Assembly (NCBI GenBank): GCA_902597175.1
Contig: CACJWN010000001.1
Coordinates: 1 to 64,000 of the forward strand
From: an uncultured Pelagibacteraceae bacterium
GTDB taxonomy: Bacteria; Pseudomonadota; Alphaproteobacteria; Pelagibacterales; Pelagibacteraceae
Length of the DNA: 64,000 nucleotides
Direction: 5' to 3'
The translations under genes and the position numbers were made by a program. This document shows, one piece after another, positions 1-9,248 of this stretch (the first letter of the stretch is position 1; every line of letters starts with the position of its first letter). The notes under the pieces are model-generated. The model did no database searches, was not told where the DNA came from, and saw nothing but the letters and a program-made list of their open reading frames with translations.

Positions 1-146
1 ATTTTGTTTACAACAATATAAGTAATTAAATTTTTAAATTTTTCTTTATTTGCTTGAACAATAATTGATGTATTCTTACCTTTCTGTAATCTGTAAAATT
101 CTCTAAATGATGCATCTCCTGAAATTTTTTTAAGCTTATAATTCAT
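1..146 (-). CDS. Aminoglycoside-phosphotransferase-fold kinase (AmgK-like), N-terminal fragment
   Basis: Only about 48 N-terminal codons lie in the window; the gene runs off the left edge. Translation from the ATG at 146 gives a protein beginning MNYKLKKISGDASFREFYRL. The GDASFR...RL pattern is typical of the start of the phosphotransferase family that includes the sugar kinase AmgK, which acts in cell-wall sugar recycling in relatives. The start overlaps the end of tsaE by 11 bp. In many alphaproteobacteria a gene of this family follows tsaE, usually before a nucleotidyltransferase. Assignment rests on the short motif and the context; substrate is not determined. Confidence 0.7.
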   Translation of the reverse strand, partial: MNYKLKKISGDASFREFYRLQKGKNTSIIVQANKEKFKNLITYIVVNK

Positions 147-585
147 TTAAAATTTTCCATTTTCCTGAGCCAACAAATTTTACCTCTCTTTCTTTTTCAT
201 TTTTAGCATAATCTATGTATATTTCTAACTTATCAGATAATGGAATATTAATGAGTTGAGGCCATTCTATAATCTTAATTGTATCTTGCTTATCTAAAAA
301 TATTCCTAAATGCTTTAACTCTTTTTCTTCTTTTATTCTGTAAAGATCATAATGCATAATCTTAATATCCTTCAGATCATACTCGTAGAGTAAGTTAAAA
401 GTTGGGCTAAGTACTTCGGTAATCTTTTCCCCTCTTTTTTCTTGTAAATAATTTATCAAATATCTTGTAAAAGTAGTTTTTCCTACACCGATTTCACCAA
501 TTAAAAAAATACAATCGTTTTCAGCTAGCTTGTCTGCAATTTTTCGTGATAAGGAATTTAGATGTTCTAAAGATTTTACAATCAT
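136..585 (-). CDS. tsaE: tRNA threonylcarbamoyladenosine biosynthesis ATPase TsaE
   Basis: P-loop ATPase that works with TsaB and TsaD to make the t6A modification at position 37 of ANN-decoding tRNAs in the cytoplasm. The 149-residue protein has a Walker A GEIGVGKTT at residues 30-38 and the family signature SPTFN at 60-64 followed by YEYD. Length matches the family. It lies 11 bp downstream of ahcY on the same strand and overlaps the phosphotransferase gene by 11 bp, so co-transcription is likely. Its partner tsaB is also in this window (44450-44833) in shortened form. Confidence 0.93.
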   Translation of the reverse strand: MIVKSLEHLNSLSRKIADKLAENDCIFLIGEIGVGKTTFTRYLINYLQEKRGEKITEVLSPTFNLLYEYDLKDIKIMHYDLYRIKEEKELKHLGIFLDKQDTIKIIEWPQLINIPLSDKLEIYIDYAKNEKEREVKFVGSGKWKILNEL

Positions 586-596
586 TAGCTACTATT

Positions 597-1886
597 TTAG
601 TAGCGGTAAGTATCTGGTTTAAATGGTCCTGATGGTTTAACGCTAATATAATCGGCTTGTTCTTTTGACATTTTAGTTAATTTAGCACCTACTTTTTCTA
701 AATGAAGCATTGCAACTTTTTCATCGAGATGTTTTGGAAGCACATAAACTTTCTTCTCATACTTATCTGAGTTATTCCATAATTCAATTTGAGCAATTAC
801 CTGATTTGTGAATGAAGCACTCATAACAAAACTAGGATGCCCTGTAGCACATCCCAAGTTTACCAATCTTCCTTCAGCTAAAAGAATGATTCTTTTTTTA
901 CTAGGTAATTCAATTTCATGCACTTGAGGTTTTATTTCATCCCATTTGTAGTTTTTTAATGCTTCAACTTGAATTTCATTATCAAAGTGACCTATGTTGC
1001 AAAGTATTGCTCTATCTTTCATATCTCTCATATGATCAGCTGTAACTATATCTTTATTTCCTGTTGCAGTTACAACAATATCAGCATCTTTGATAGCTTC
1101 GTCCATAACAACGACTTCGTAGCCTTCCATAGCGGCTTGTAGCGCGCATATCGGATCTGTCTCGGTTACCATAACTCTTGCGCCTGCTTGACGTAAAGAA
1201 GCAGCACTTCCTTTGCCAACATCACCAAACCCGGCGACAATAGCTACTTTACCTGACATCATTACATCGGTAGCTCTTTTTATTCCATCCACTAAACTTT
1301 CTCTACAACCATAGAGGTTATCAAATTTAGATTTTGTAACCGAGTCGTTTACATTTATAGCGGGAATTAGTAGCTCTTTATTAGCTTCCATCTTTTTAAG
1401 TGCTAAAACACCTGTTGTAGTTTCTTCTGAAACACCCTTAACATCTTTTAATAAATCTTTATATTCTTTGTGCATTAAAGCTGTAAGATCACCACCATCA
1501 TCTAAAATCATATTTGGTTTCCAATCTTTTTTTCCTTCAATAGTTTGCTTAACACACCACCAATATTCTTTTTCTGTTTCACCTTTCCAAGCAAAGACGG
1601 GAATACCCGCTTTGGCTATCGCGGCGGCGGCATGATCTTGTGTTGAAAAAATATTACATGAAGACCACCTAACCTCTGCTCCCAATTCAACTAAAGTTTC
1701 AATTAAAACTGCAGTTTGAATTGTCATATGAAGACAGCCTAAGATTTTTGCTCCCTTGAGAGGTTTTTTACCTTTGTACTCCTTTCGGAGAGCCATAAGT
1801 CCTGGCATTTCTGTTTCTGCTAAAGAAATTTCTTTTCTTCCAAAATCTGCTTGGTTAATATCTTTTACTTTATAATCGTGGGCCAT
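597..1886 (-). CDS. ahcY: S-adenosylhomocysteine hydrolase
   Basis: NAD-dependent enzyme splitting S-adenosylhomocysteine to adenosine and homocysteine in the methyl cycle; metK, the enzyme that makes SAM, is also in this window. From the ATG at 1886 ([10 protein letters not shown]) the protein is 429 residues. A start 39 bp upstream is open but adds residues unlike the family, so it is not preferred. The N-terminal substrate domain carries HMTIQTAVL near residue 53; the Rossmann motif GFGDVGKG is at about 219-226; the C-terminus ends KPDTYRY, as is usual. Location beside a ChvG/ChvI system is a conserved alphaproteobacterial arrangement. No riboswitch-like structure is apparent in the 48 bp upstream. 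Confidence 0.97.
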   Translation of the reverse strand: MAHDYKVKDINQADFGRKEISLAETEMPGLMALRKEYKGKKPLKGAKILGCLHMTIQTAVLIETLVELGAEVRWSSCNIFSTQDHAAAAIAKAGIPVFAWKGETEKEYWWCVKQTIEGKKDWKPNMILDDGGDLTALMHKEYKDLLKDVKGVSEETTTGVLALKKMEANKELLIPAINVNDSVTKSKFDNLYGCRESLVDGIKRATDVMMSGKVAIVAGFGDVGKGSAASLRQAGARVMVTETDPICALQAAMEGYEVVVMDEAIKDADIVVTATGNKDIVTADHMRDMKDRAILCNIGHFDNEIQVEALKNYKWDEIKPQVHEIELPSKKRIILLAEGRLVNLGCATGHPSFVMSASFTNQVIAQIELWNNSDKYEKKVYVLPKHLDEKVAMLHLEKVGAKLTKMSKEQADYISVKPSGPFKPDTYRY

Positions 1887-1934
1887 ATTGAGGATGTTAT
1901 TATCAACATAAATAAACCTTAGCAAGAAATAATG

Positions 1935-3455
1935 TTAGGACAATTTAGGAAGCAAAACCTCAACCTGGGCTCCTTTTGTATTTACTCTATTTGAAGCTGC
2001 TATTGTTCCTTTATGTAATTGGACAATATTTTTTACAATATTTAAACCTAAGCCGGAGTGTTTTCCAAAACTAGCAGGTCTGTTGCTATAAAATCGTTTA
2101 AATATTTTCTGAGGCGAAGTTTCAGCAAAGCCAGGTCCCTCGTCTTTAACTGATACTAATAAGTTGCTACTAGTTTCTTCAAGACCAATCTCAATTTTTT
2201 GGTTATCTTTGCTAAACGAAATTGAATTATCCAATAGATTTGCAACAACTTGCTCTAATCTATTACTTATACCGAATATAAAATGACCATTTTTACTTTT
2301 AATTTTATTAATAACATTTATCTCAATTTTTTTATTTTGATTAACAAGATCTTGGTTAAAGTCTTCCACCACACTATTAATAATTTCAACTAAATCAACT
2401 TTATTCATTTTTTCTCTAGATAAGGATGCTTCATCTTTTAACATTTGAGTATAATCAGTTATTAATCTTTCTATTCTTTCTACATCATGATTTATGATTT
2501 TAAGAAGTTTTTCTCCCTCTTTTTTTTCAGTAGTTTTGTCTAAAAGTTCAGAGGCACTTTTTAAAGATGCAAGCGGATTTCTTATTTCATGAGCCAAGTC
2601 ATTTGAAAATGTTTCTGCTCTATTTGTTCGTTGTTGTAATTCTTTAGTCATTTCATCGATTGACTGTGTAAGATTTCCAATCTCATCATTTCTAATAAAA
2701 ACTTTGTTAATATCAATTGAATGACTGGATTTTTTTTTAATTCCGTCACTAAATTTAACCAAAAGTCCGATTGGCTTTAGAATATATTTATTTAAAAATA
2801 GAGAAAAGATTAAAATCACAATTGCAACAGCAATCATAGTTCTAATTATAAATGCTTTTCTCTCTTTCACAGCAGTGATGATGTCATTTGCTTGCTCTGA
2901 AACTACAATATAACCAATATCATTTTTTTGAAATTTAATTTTACTTAGCGTGCTTACAAAAAAATTATTTTTTTTATCACTTGTTATAGTTATTGTTTCA
3001 TCGTTATATTTATTTTTAATAATATCTTTAATTTCATCTGTTTCCTCTTCTTCAAGTCTTTCTTTAATATCTGGCTTAATTGTTTCACTACCCAAAGCTT
3101 CCTCAAAAATTATATCTGATCCTGTAAAAACACTTTGATCTAAATCTAAAATGTTTGTATCACCAATTATATTTCCAGATAAATCGTAAAATTGAACACG
3201 GTCAAGACTTTGAAATAAAAATCTTGTAGAGAGTAAGAAATCTCTAATTCCCTCTTTAGTGTATTCTATATTAAGTCTTTCAAGACTATCTTTGGTATTA
3301 TTTATTACTATTTTATGATTCTCTGATCTTTCTTTTACTAGATTGGGTTGGATTGCTTCAAGATATATAATTGTAAAAAGTCCTAAAACAGAAAAGACTG
3401 TAAGATTAATAATTAAAAACTTCTTTAGAATAGAAGCTGATTTTTTTTGTTTCAT
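1935..3455 (-). CDS. chvG: ChvG-type membrane sensor histidine kinase
   Basis: Sensor kinase of 506 residues. Transmembrane segments at about 13-33 and 203-223 flank a periplasmic sensing region of about 170 residues. A HAMP segment follows (about 224-277), then HisKA with NDLAHEIRNP, phosphorylated His at 289, and a C-terminal ATPase domain with an N box (NLLDNSISFS) and DEGPGF. The start codon overlaps the last base of the upstream response regulator stop, so the two are translationally coupled. ChvG/ChvI systems control envelope and acid or osmotic responses in alphaproteobacteria. Architecture and the neighbour ahcY support ChvG, but an EnvZ-like label would be an alternative. Confidence 0.82.
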   Translation of the reverse strand: MKQKKSASILKKFLIINLTVFSVLGLFTIIYLEAIQPNLVKERSENHKIVINNTKDSLERLNIEYTKEGIRDFLLSTRFLFQSLDRVQFYDLSGNIIGDTNILDLDQSVFTGSDIIFEEALGSETIKPDIKERLEEEETDEIKDIIKNKYNDETITITSDKKNNFFVSTLSKIKFQKNDIGYIVVSEQANDIITAVKERKAFIIRTMIAVAIVILIFSLFLNKYILKPIGLLVKFSDGIKKKSSHSIDINKVFIRNDEIGNLTQSIDEMTKELQQRTNRAETFSNDLAHEIRNPLASLKSASELLDKTTEKKEGEKLLKIINHDVERIERLITDYTQMLKDEASLSREKMNKVDLVEIINSVVEDFNQDLVNQNKKIEINVINKIKSKNGHFIFGISNRLEQVVANLLDNSISFSKDNQKIEIGLEETSSNLLVSVKDEGPGFAETSPQKIFKRFYSNRPASFGKHSGLGLNIVKNIVQLHKGTIAASNRVNTKGAQVEVLLPKLS

Positions 3456-4153
3456 TAGCTAACATTCCATCTATATCCACTTCCGTATCTTGTTTCAATT
3501 GCAGAAAACTTCTCATCTACTTTTTTAAACTTTTTTCTTATTCTTTTTACGTGACTATCAATAGTTCTATCTTCAATTTCTGTATTCTCTTTATATGCTA
3601 TGTCCATTAAATGAGCTCTTTCTTTAATAACACCAGGTCTTTTAGCCAATTCTTTTACAATTAAAAATTCTGTGGTAGTCAACTTATCTGGCAAAGCTTT
3701 ACCGTTCCACTCACACTCTAATTGAGCAGGATCTAATTTTAATTTTCCATGACTAATTATATTTTTTGTGTCGTCAACAGTATTAGTTTTTTTTCTTAAT
3801 TGGACTCTTATTCTTTCTATTAAAACTTTAGTAGAAAAACCTCCAGATTTTTTAACGAAATCATCTGCACCTAGCTTCAAACCAAGTAGTTCATCAACTT
3901 CATCATCTTTTGATGTTAAAAAGATAATTGGAATTGACATTTTTTTTTTGAGTTTTTTAAGCAATTCTTCTCCGTCCATCCTTGGCATTTTGATATCTAA
4001 AATAGCTAAGTCAGGTGGGTTACGAGTTAATCCAATTAAAGCGGTCTCGCCATCAATATAAGTTTGAACTTTAAATCCTTCTCTCTCTAAAGCCATGCTT
4101 ATGCTAGTGAGTATGTTTCTATCATCATCTACTAAAGCAATTGTATGTGTCAT
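3455..4153 (-). CDS. chvI: ChvI-type response regulator (OmpR family)
   Basis: 232-residue regulator with an N-terminal receiver and a C-terminal winged helix. Receiver residues are intact: acidic pocket LVDDD at 8-12, phospho-acceptor Asp53 in LAILDIKMP, Thr80 and Lys101. The DNA-binding half contains DRTIDSHVKRIRKKF, the usual OmpR-type recognition helix region, and ends YGSGYRW. It is cotranscribed with the kinase gene (1 bp overlap). The 39 bp to polA contain TATAAT at 4169-4174 on the minus strand, a possible own promoter, but with no convincing -35 at 17 bp. Confidence 0.86.
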   Translation of the reverse strand: MTHTIALVDDDRNILTSISMALEREGFKVQTYIDGETALIGLTRNPPDLAILDIKMPRMDGEELLKKLKKKMSIPIIFLTSKDDEVDELLGLKLGADDFVKKSGGFSTKVLIERIRVQLRKKTNTVDDTKNIISHGKLKLDPAQLECEWNGKALPDKLTTTEFLIVKELAKRPGVIKERAHLMDIAYKENTEIEDRTIDSHVKRIRKKFKKVDEKFSAIETRYGSGYRWNVS

Positions 4154-4192
4154 ATTTTTATTCTCTTGATTATATTGTCAAAATTTAGGCGT

Positions 4193-6958
4193 TTAATGGG
4201 CCTCTCCCCAGTTGTTTCCAGAGCTAATGCTAACTTCTAATGGTATTGAAAACATATGATATTCTGAACTTGAAATTGATCTCATTGCATCTTTAACTAT
4301 TTTTTTCACTTCAGTTTCATCTTTTCTTGAACACTCAAAAATAAGCTCATCATGTATTTGTAAAAGCATTTTTGCTTTCTTCTTTTTTTCAAGAATTTTA
4401 TCAATTTTTATCATTGCTAACCTAATGATATCGGCAGCTGATCCTTGTATTGGAGCATTAATTGCAGCTCTTTCCTGGAATGCACGAATACTAAAATTTT
4501 TATCATTAATTCCTCTTAAGTGAATTCTTCTTCCAAAAATGTTCGTGACATAGCCTTGCTTCCTACAAGTTTTTATTGTGGCATTCATATAATCTTTAAT
4601 CTCAGGAAATTTTTTAAAGTATGAATTGATAAAACTTAAAGCTTCTTCATTTGATACTGATATTTGTTTTGCCAGTCCATATTGTGTTATCCCATAGATA
4701 ATTCCAAAATTAATTGCTTTTGCTTTTCGTCTAAAATCATCGGTGACTTTATTAATTGGTACATCAAAAACCTGACTAGCTGTTAAAGAGTGGATATCTT
4801 GATTGTTTTTAAAAGCTTTCTTTAATTCTTTTACATCAGCAATGTCAGCAAGTATTCTCATTTCTATTTGATTATAATCTGCTGAGATAAGTAAATTATC
4901 TTTATCTGCAACGAAGGCTTTTCTTATCTCTTTGCCATCTAAAGTTTTTATGGGTATATTTTGTAGATTAGGATCACTCGATGCAAGCCTGCCAGTATTA
5001 GTAGCTGCTAATAAGAAAGATGTGTGAACTCTTTTTGTTTTTTTATTGATATGCTCTTGCAAAGCATCTGTGTAGGTACTTTTTAGTTTTGAAACTTGTC
5101 GCCATTCTAAAACTAAGTTTGGAAATTTATGCCCTGTTAAAGCCAAATCTTCTAGGATTTTAGCGCTTGTAGCTAAACTACCTTTTTTTGTTTTTTTTAA
5201 TTTTGCTATCTTTAATTCATTATAAATTATTTCTCCTAATTGTTTTGGTGATCCAATATTAAATTCTTTGCCTGTTATTTTATAAATTTCTTTTTCAATC
5301 TTAATTAATCTTTCCTGAAACTTATTTGAAAGCTTTTTTAAATAGACATTATCTACTTTTATTCCACTATTTTCTAACTTTGATAAAATTTTTATCATTG
5401 GTTTTTCGAATACTTCATAAATTTTCTCTAGCTTTTCATTAAATACTCTTTCAGATAAAAGCTCATATAACCTTAATGTTACATCCGCATCTTCAGCTGC
5501 ATATTCTGTAGCGGATTTCAGATCTACCTCTGAAAAATTTAATTGATTTTTTCCTGTTCCAACTATTTGTTTATAGGATATAGATTTATGTCCTAGGTGT
5601 AATTCAGATAAAGTATCCATGTTATGCCTATTGTTTCCAGCATCTAATGTGTACGAAAGCAACATGGTGTCATCTATTGGGTTTAATTCAATATTTTCGT
5701 TTTTAAATATAATAAAATCATATTTTATATTTTGACCTACTTTTTTAATACTTGTGTCTTCTAATATCGGTTTAAGTTTTTTTAAAACTAAATTTTTTTT
5801 TAATTCAGTTTTCTCTTTGTGTCCTAGTGGAATATAATAAGCTTGATTAGCCTCATAACATAAAGATATACCAACTAAATCTGCCTCCAGCGGATTCAGA
5901 GATGAGGTTTCAGTATCAACTGCAATGACTGATTTTTCATTTAATTTTTTTATTAATTCATCTAGTTGCTTTTCTTTTGAAACAGTTTTGTAGTTCTTAG
6001 TATTAATCTTATTGGTTTTTTTTGCTTCAGTTTTTTCGTTAAAATCTTTATTCCCTGGTTCACCATAAAAACTAATAGCTTGGCTGAGAAGTCTATTAAA
6101 CTCCATATCTCTTAAAAAATTATACAATTTATCTTTATTTATATCCTTAATGATAAAGTCAGTAGCATCATGCTTTAACGGAACATCATTTTTTAAAGTA
6201 ACTAATTGTTTGCTAATCATAGCTTTATCTTTGTTTGACATTAGCGTTTCTCGTCTTTTATTCTGAGGTATTTCTGAGGCTTTTTTTAATAAATTTTCCA
6301 ATGTTTTATATTTATTTATTAATTCAGCAGCAGTCTTAATGCCTATGCCAGGAACTCCTGGAATGTTATCTGAGCTGTCTCCAGCCAGTGATTGTACATC
6401 TATTACTTGATTTGGTTTGACTCCAAATTTTTCAACTACTTCTTTTTCTCCTATTACCTTGCTTTTCATAGGATCGAACAATCTGACTTTGCTAGAGACT
6501 AACTGCATTAAGTCTTTATCTGATGAAATTACAGTAACCTTAGCTCCAAGCTCTGTAATTTTTTTTGCATAAGTTGCGATAAGATCATCGGCTTCATAAT
6601 TTATTAATTCTACAGATGGTAGATTGAAAGCTTCCACAGATTTTCTGATATATTCAAATTGAGGAGCCAGATCATCAGGAGCTTCCGCTCTATTAGCTTT
6701 ATACTCACTATAGATTTCATTTCTAAAATTTTTCCGTGCTGAATCAAATATTACTGCAAAATGAGTCGGCTTATTCTTAGTATCATCTGATCTTGCATCC
6801 TCTAATAATTTGAAAAGCATTGAACAAAAACCACTTACTGCTCCAGTTGGAAGACCATCGCTCTTTCTTGAGAGAGGGGGAAGAGCGTAATAAGCTCTAA
6901 ATATATATCCGGAGCCATCAACTAGATAAAAATGATCTGTTTTTTTTATAGAAGTCAT
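4193..6958 (-). CDS. polA: DNA polymerase I
   Basis: Repair and Okazaki-fragment polymerase, 921 residues, usual length. The 5'-3' nuclease domain occupies about 1-300 (YEADD at 121-125, SLAGDSSDNIPGVPGIG at 190-206). The 3'-5' exonuclease domain follows with all three motifs visible: DTE at 348-350, NIKYD, and YAAED, so proofreading is probably active, unlike in family members that have lost it. The polymerase domain has motif A DYNQIEMRILAD, O-helix RRKAKAINFGIIYG and motif C QIHDELIFE. It is divergent from the ABC ATPase gene with a 42 bp spacer. Confidence 0.97.
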   Translation of the reverse strand: MTSIKKTDHFYLVDGSGYIFRAYYALPPLSRKSDGLPTGAVSGFCSMLFKLLEDARSDDTKNKPTHFAVIFDSARKNFRNEIYSEYKANRAEAPDDLAPQFEYIRKSVEAFNLPSVELINYEADDLIATYAKKITELGAKVTVISSDKDLMQLVSSKVRLFDPMKSKVIGEKEVVEKFGVKPNQVIDVQSLAGDSSDNIPGVPGIGIKTAAELINKYKTLENLLKKASEIPQNKRRETLMSNKDKAMISKQLVTLKNDVPLKHDATDFIIKDINKDKLYNFLRDMEFNRLLSQAISFYGEPGNKDFNEKTEAKKTNKINTKNYKTVSKEKQLDELIKKLNEKSVIAVDTETSSLNPLEADLVGISLCYEANQAYYIPLGHKEKTELKKNLVLKKLKPILEDTSIKKVGQNIKYDFIIFKNENIELNPIDDTMLLSYTLDAGNNRHNMDTLSELHLGHKSISYKQIVGTGKNQLNFSEVDLKSATEYAAEDADVTLRLYELLSERVFNEKLEKIYEVFEKPMIKILSKLENSGIKVDNVYLKKLSNKFQERLIKIEKEIYKITGKEFNIGSPKQLGEIIYNELKIAKLKKTKKGSLATSAKILEDLALTGHKFPNLVLEWRQVSKLKSTYTDALQEHINKKTKRVHTSFLLAATNTGRLASSDPNLQNIPIKTLDGKEIRKAFVADKDNLLISADYNQIEMRILADIADVKELKKAFKNNQDIHSLTASQVFDVPINKVTDDFRRKAKAINFGIIYGITQYGLAKQISVSNEEALSFINSYFKKFPEIKDYMNATIKTCRKQGYVTNIFGRRIHLRGINDKNFSIRAFQERAAINAPIQGSAADIIRLAMIKIDKILEKKKKAKMLLQIHDELIFECSRKDETEVKKIVKDAMRSISSSEYHMFSIPLEVSISSGNNWGEAH

Positions 6959-7000
6959 ATATACATATTACATTGAATTCTAATCGATTTATAAAAAAGT

Positions 7001-7930
7001 ATGAATAAATTTGCTCTATCTGTTGAAAATCTTACAAAAATTTATTCCAACACTAAATCAAGGAAACCAAACAAAGCATTAAATGAATTGAATTTTAAAG
7101 TTAAACAGGGAGAGGTATTCGGGCTTCTTGGTCCTAATGGAGCGGGCAAAACAACATTTTTAAGTATACTGGGTGGAACTGTTGTTAAGACGAGTGGAAA
7201 AGTGAATGTATGGGGTTTTGATCTAGATAAAAATCCACGCCAGGTAAGAGCATCAGTAGGTATTGTTCCTCAAGAAGTTAATTTAGATGCATTTTTTACC
7301 CCAAAGCAGCTTCTCGATCTTCAAGCTGGTTTATATGGAATAGCAAAAAAAGATAGGATAACTAATTTAATTCTTAAATTAGTTGCGCTTGAGGACAAGG
7401 CCAACGCATACTCAAGAAATTTATCAGGCGGTATGAAAAGAAGGTTGCTTATAGCCAAAGCAATGGTTCATCAACCTCCAATTTTAGTTTTAGATGAGCC
7501 TACAGCAGGCGTAGATGTAGAGCTACGTAATAATCTTTGGGATAATGTTAAAGAGCTCAATAAAGAAGGTGTAACGATAATATTGACTACACATTATCTC
7601 ATTGAAGCCCAGCAGATGTGTGATCGCATTGCAATAATAGATAAAGGGAATTTAGTTGCATTAGATACTACTGAGAACTTATTAAAGCGTATCAAGACTA
7701 AAAAAATAAATTTAAAAGTTAAAAACATAAGTTTAAATGAAAATTTATTGATGAAAGATATCAATTTCAAAATAAACTCAAAAAATTCAATTGCAATTAC
7801 ATATGAAAAAAACTCATTAGATTTTGGTGAAATAGTCAATTATTTAAACCAAAATAATATCGAAATTGAAGATATTTCTACTGAAGATGGTGATTTAGAA
7901 GATGTTTTTGTGCAACTAACAAAACACTAG
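7001..7930 (+). CDS. ABC transporter ATP-binding protein (CcmA/YadG-like)
   Basis: Nucleotide-binding subunit of 309 residues. It shows Walker A GPNGAGKTT, signature LSGGMKRR, Walker B ILVLDEPTAGVD and a switch histidine in TTHYLIEA. The long C-terminal tail ending DLEDVFVQLTKH resembles ATPases paired with ABC-2 type permeases that export drugs or polysaccharide. No permease gene is adjacent: bioY follows after 31 bp, and BioY normally works alone or with a different kind of ATPase (BioM). The substrate is therefore unknown and the permease must be encoded elsewhere. Confidence 0.85.
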   Translation: MNKFALSVENLTKIYSNTKSRKPNKALNELNFKVKQGEVFGLLGPNGAGKTTFLSILGGTVVKTSGKVNVWGFDLDKNPRQVRASVGIVPQEVNLDAFFTPKQLLDLQAGLYGIAKKDRITNLILKLVALEDKANAYSRNLSGGMKRRLLIAKAMVHQPPILVLDEPTAGVDVELRNNLWDNVKELNKEGVTIILTTHYLIEAQQMCDRIAIIDKGNLVALDTTENLLKRIKTKKINLKVKNISLNENLLMKDINFKINSKNSIAITYEKNSLDFGEIVNYLNQNNIEIEDISTEDGDLEDVFVQLTKH

Positions 7931-7961
7931 ATTTTAAACCAAAAAAAGTTAAATTGTTCTT

Positions 7962-8513
7962 ATGGAATTTGTAAAAAGTTTTAAACAAACCAAATTAATA
8001 AAATATTTATTTATAGCTCTACTAGGATCTATACTTTTAGCTATATCGTCAAAAATCAAAATACCTTTTTACCCAGTGCCTATGACAATGCAGACATTTG
8101 TTGTTTTAATTATAGGGGTTGCTTTTGGTTGGAAGCTTGGTCTTGCTACAATTTCTTTATATTTATTTGAGGGCATCTTAGGCTTACCAGTTTTTTCAGG
8201 CACTCCAGAAAAAGGAATAGGAATAGTATACTTCACAGGACCTACAATGGGTTACTTAGTTGGATTTGTTATTGCAGTGTACTTTGCTGGAAAATTTAAT
8301 TACGATGATAATTTATTTAAGACTTTTTTTAAATTAACTTTTGCAATAAGTTTCATCTATTTATTTGGGATTCTTTGGTTGGGAAATCTTATAGGATGGG
8401 ACAAACCAATATTTAAATTAGGTGTTCAGCCTTTCTTGTTAGCTGAACTATTTAAGATTCTAATAGCTACATTAGCTATTAAACAGTTTAAAAAGTTAAG
8501 AAAATTCGTTTAG
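7962..8513 (+). CDS. bioY: Biotin transporter BioY
   Basis: Membrane S-component for biotin uptake, 183 residues with about five or six hydrophobic segments. The family signature region IPFYPVPMTMQTFVV near the N-terminus and the conserved GPTMGYLVGF are present. No bioM or bioN genes are adjacent, so it acts alone or with a shared ECF module. Scavenging biotin fits a reduced genome with vitamin auxotrophies. It converges on regA with only 2 bp between stop codons and no visible terminator. Confidence 0.9.
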   Translation: MEFVKSFKQTKLIKYLFIALLGSILLAISSKIKIPFYPVPMTMQTFVVLIIGVAFGWKLGLATISLYLFEGILGLPVFSGTPEKGIGIVYFTGPTMGYLVGFVIAVYFAGKFNYDDNLFKTFFKLTFAISFIYLFGILWLGNLIGWDKPIFKLGVQPFLLAELFKILIATLAIKQFKKLRKFV

Positions 8514-8515
8514 TA

Positions 8516-9088
8516 TTATCTTGGAGATCTTTTGGAAAGAATTCTTTGCAATGTTCTTCTATGCATTTTAAGTCTTCGTGCTGTTTCAGATACGTTTCTA
8601 TTGCAAAGCTCAAATACTCTGTGTATGTGCTCCCATTTAACTCTATCTGCTGACATAGGATTTTCAGGTGGCTTTGCTTTTGACTCTGGAGATGCTAGAA
8701 GTGCAGCTTCCACATCATCAGCATCAACTGGTTTAGCAATATAGTCTATTGCGCCAACCTTTACTGCCTCTACAGCAGTTGGTAGATTCCCGTATCCCGT
8801 TAACATCACTATTCTGCTTTCTTTTTTGTTTTTGGAGAGTTCTTTGACGACATCAAGCCCATTACCATCCTCAAGTCTTAAATCTACCACGGCAAATGCC
8901 GTTGGGGAGTTTTTAGCGATATTTAGGCCCTCAGCTACAGATTTTGCCTCTTTTACTTGAAAACCTTTCTTTTCCATTGCTCTAGCGAGCCTTCCTCTCA
9001 GTGGATCGTCATCATCGAGAATAAGAAGCGTTTTATCCTCAAAGTCGGCCAATTTTAGCTGCTCAGGTACATTTCTTTGTGATCTCAT
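8516..9088 (-). CDS. regA: RegA/PrrA/ActR-type redox response regulator
   Basis: Response regulator with a receiver and a short Fis-type helix-turn-helix. Receiver: LILDDDD acidic pocket, phospho-acceptor Asp in FAVVDLRLEDG, conserved TGYG and KPVDADD. The C-terminus VSETARRLKMHRRTLQRIL is the diagnostic RegA DNA-binding helix. I choose the ATG at 9088 (190 residues); a TTG at 9115 would add nine residues without family support, and neither start has a clear ribosome-binding site. The cognate kinase gene regB lies 4.3 kb away beyond the polyamine operon. RegB/RegA pairs control redox-responsive energy and nitrogen or carbon genes in alphaproteobacteria. Confidence 0.9.
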   Translation of the reverse strand: MRSQRNVPEQLKLADFEDKTLLILDDDDPLRGRLARAMEKKGFQVKEAKSVAEGLNIAKNSPTAFAVVDLRLEDGNGLDVVKELSKNKKESRIVMLTGYGNLPTAVEAVKVGAIDYIAKPVDADDVEAALLASPESKAKPPENPMSADRVKWEHIHRVFELCNRNVSETARRLKMHRRTLQRILSKRSPR

Positions 9089-9248
9089 GGGACTACATAT
9101 GGGTACTGTTGACAAAATTTCAACACGACAAAAATGTCTTTTTTTCTTTACATAAAGAGAAAAAAACCTTAAACGCGAAATAAATAAGGTTTTTTTTATT
9201 AAATTTTTTAAAAAATCTTTGTGTAATTTAACGCGAGGGACACATGAA
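9089..9248. promoter_or_regulatory. Divergent regA / polyamine-operon control region with competing inverted repeats
   Basis: Two inverted repeats share one A-run. Arm 9139-9150 (T-rich, ending CTTTA) can pair with 9153-9166. Alternatively 9160-9171 (A-run followed by CCTTA) pairs over 12 bp with 9185-9196 (TAAGG followed by a T-run). Because 9160-9166 belongs to both, the folds exclude each other, as in attenuators. The heptamer AACGCGA occurs at 9172-9178 and again at 9230-9236, just before the decarboxylase start. I see no convincing sigma-70 promoter pair for either gene. Function is inferred, not shown. Confidence 0.4.

Noticed and set aside
1887-1934. SAM or SAH riboswitch upstream of ahcY
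   Set aside because: Only 48 bp to the previous gene and no obvious stem-loops or pseudoknot; metK also overlaps lnt, leaving no leader.
4169-4181. TTGACA and TATAAT in front of chvI as a promoter pair
   Set aside because: They are only 1 bp apart (TTGACA directly before ATATAAT), so they cannot be a -35/-10 pair; only the -10 could be real.
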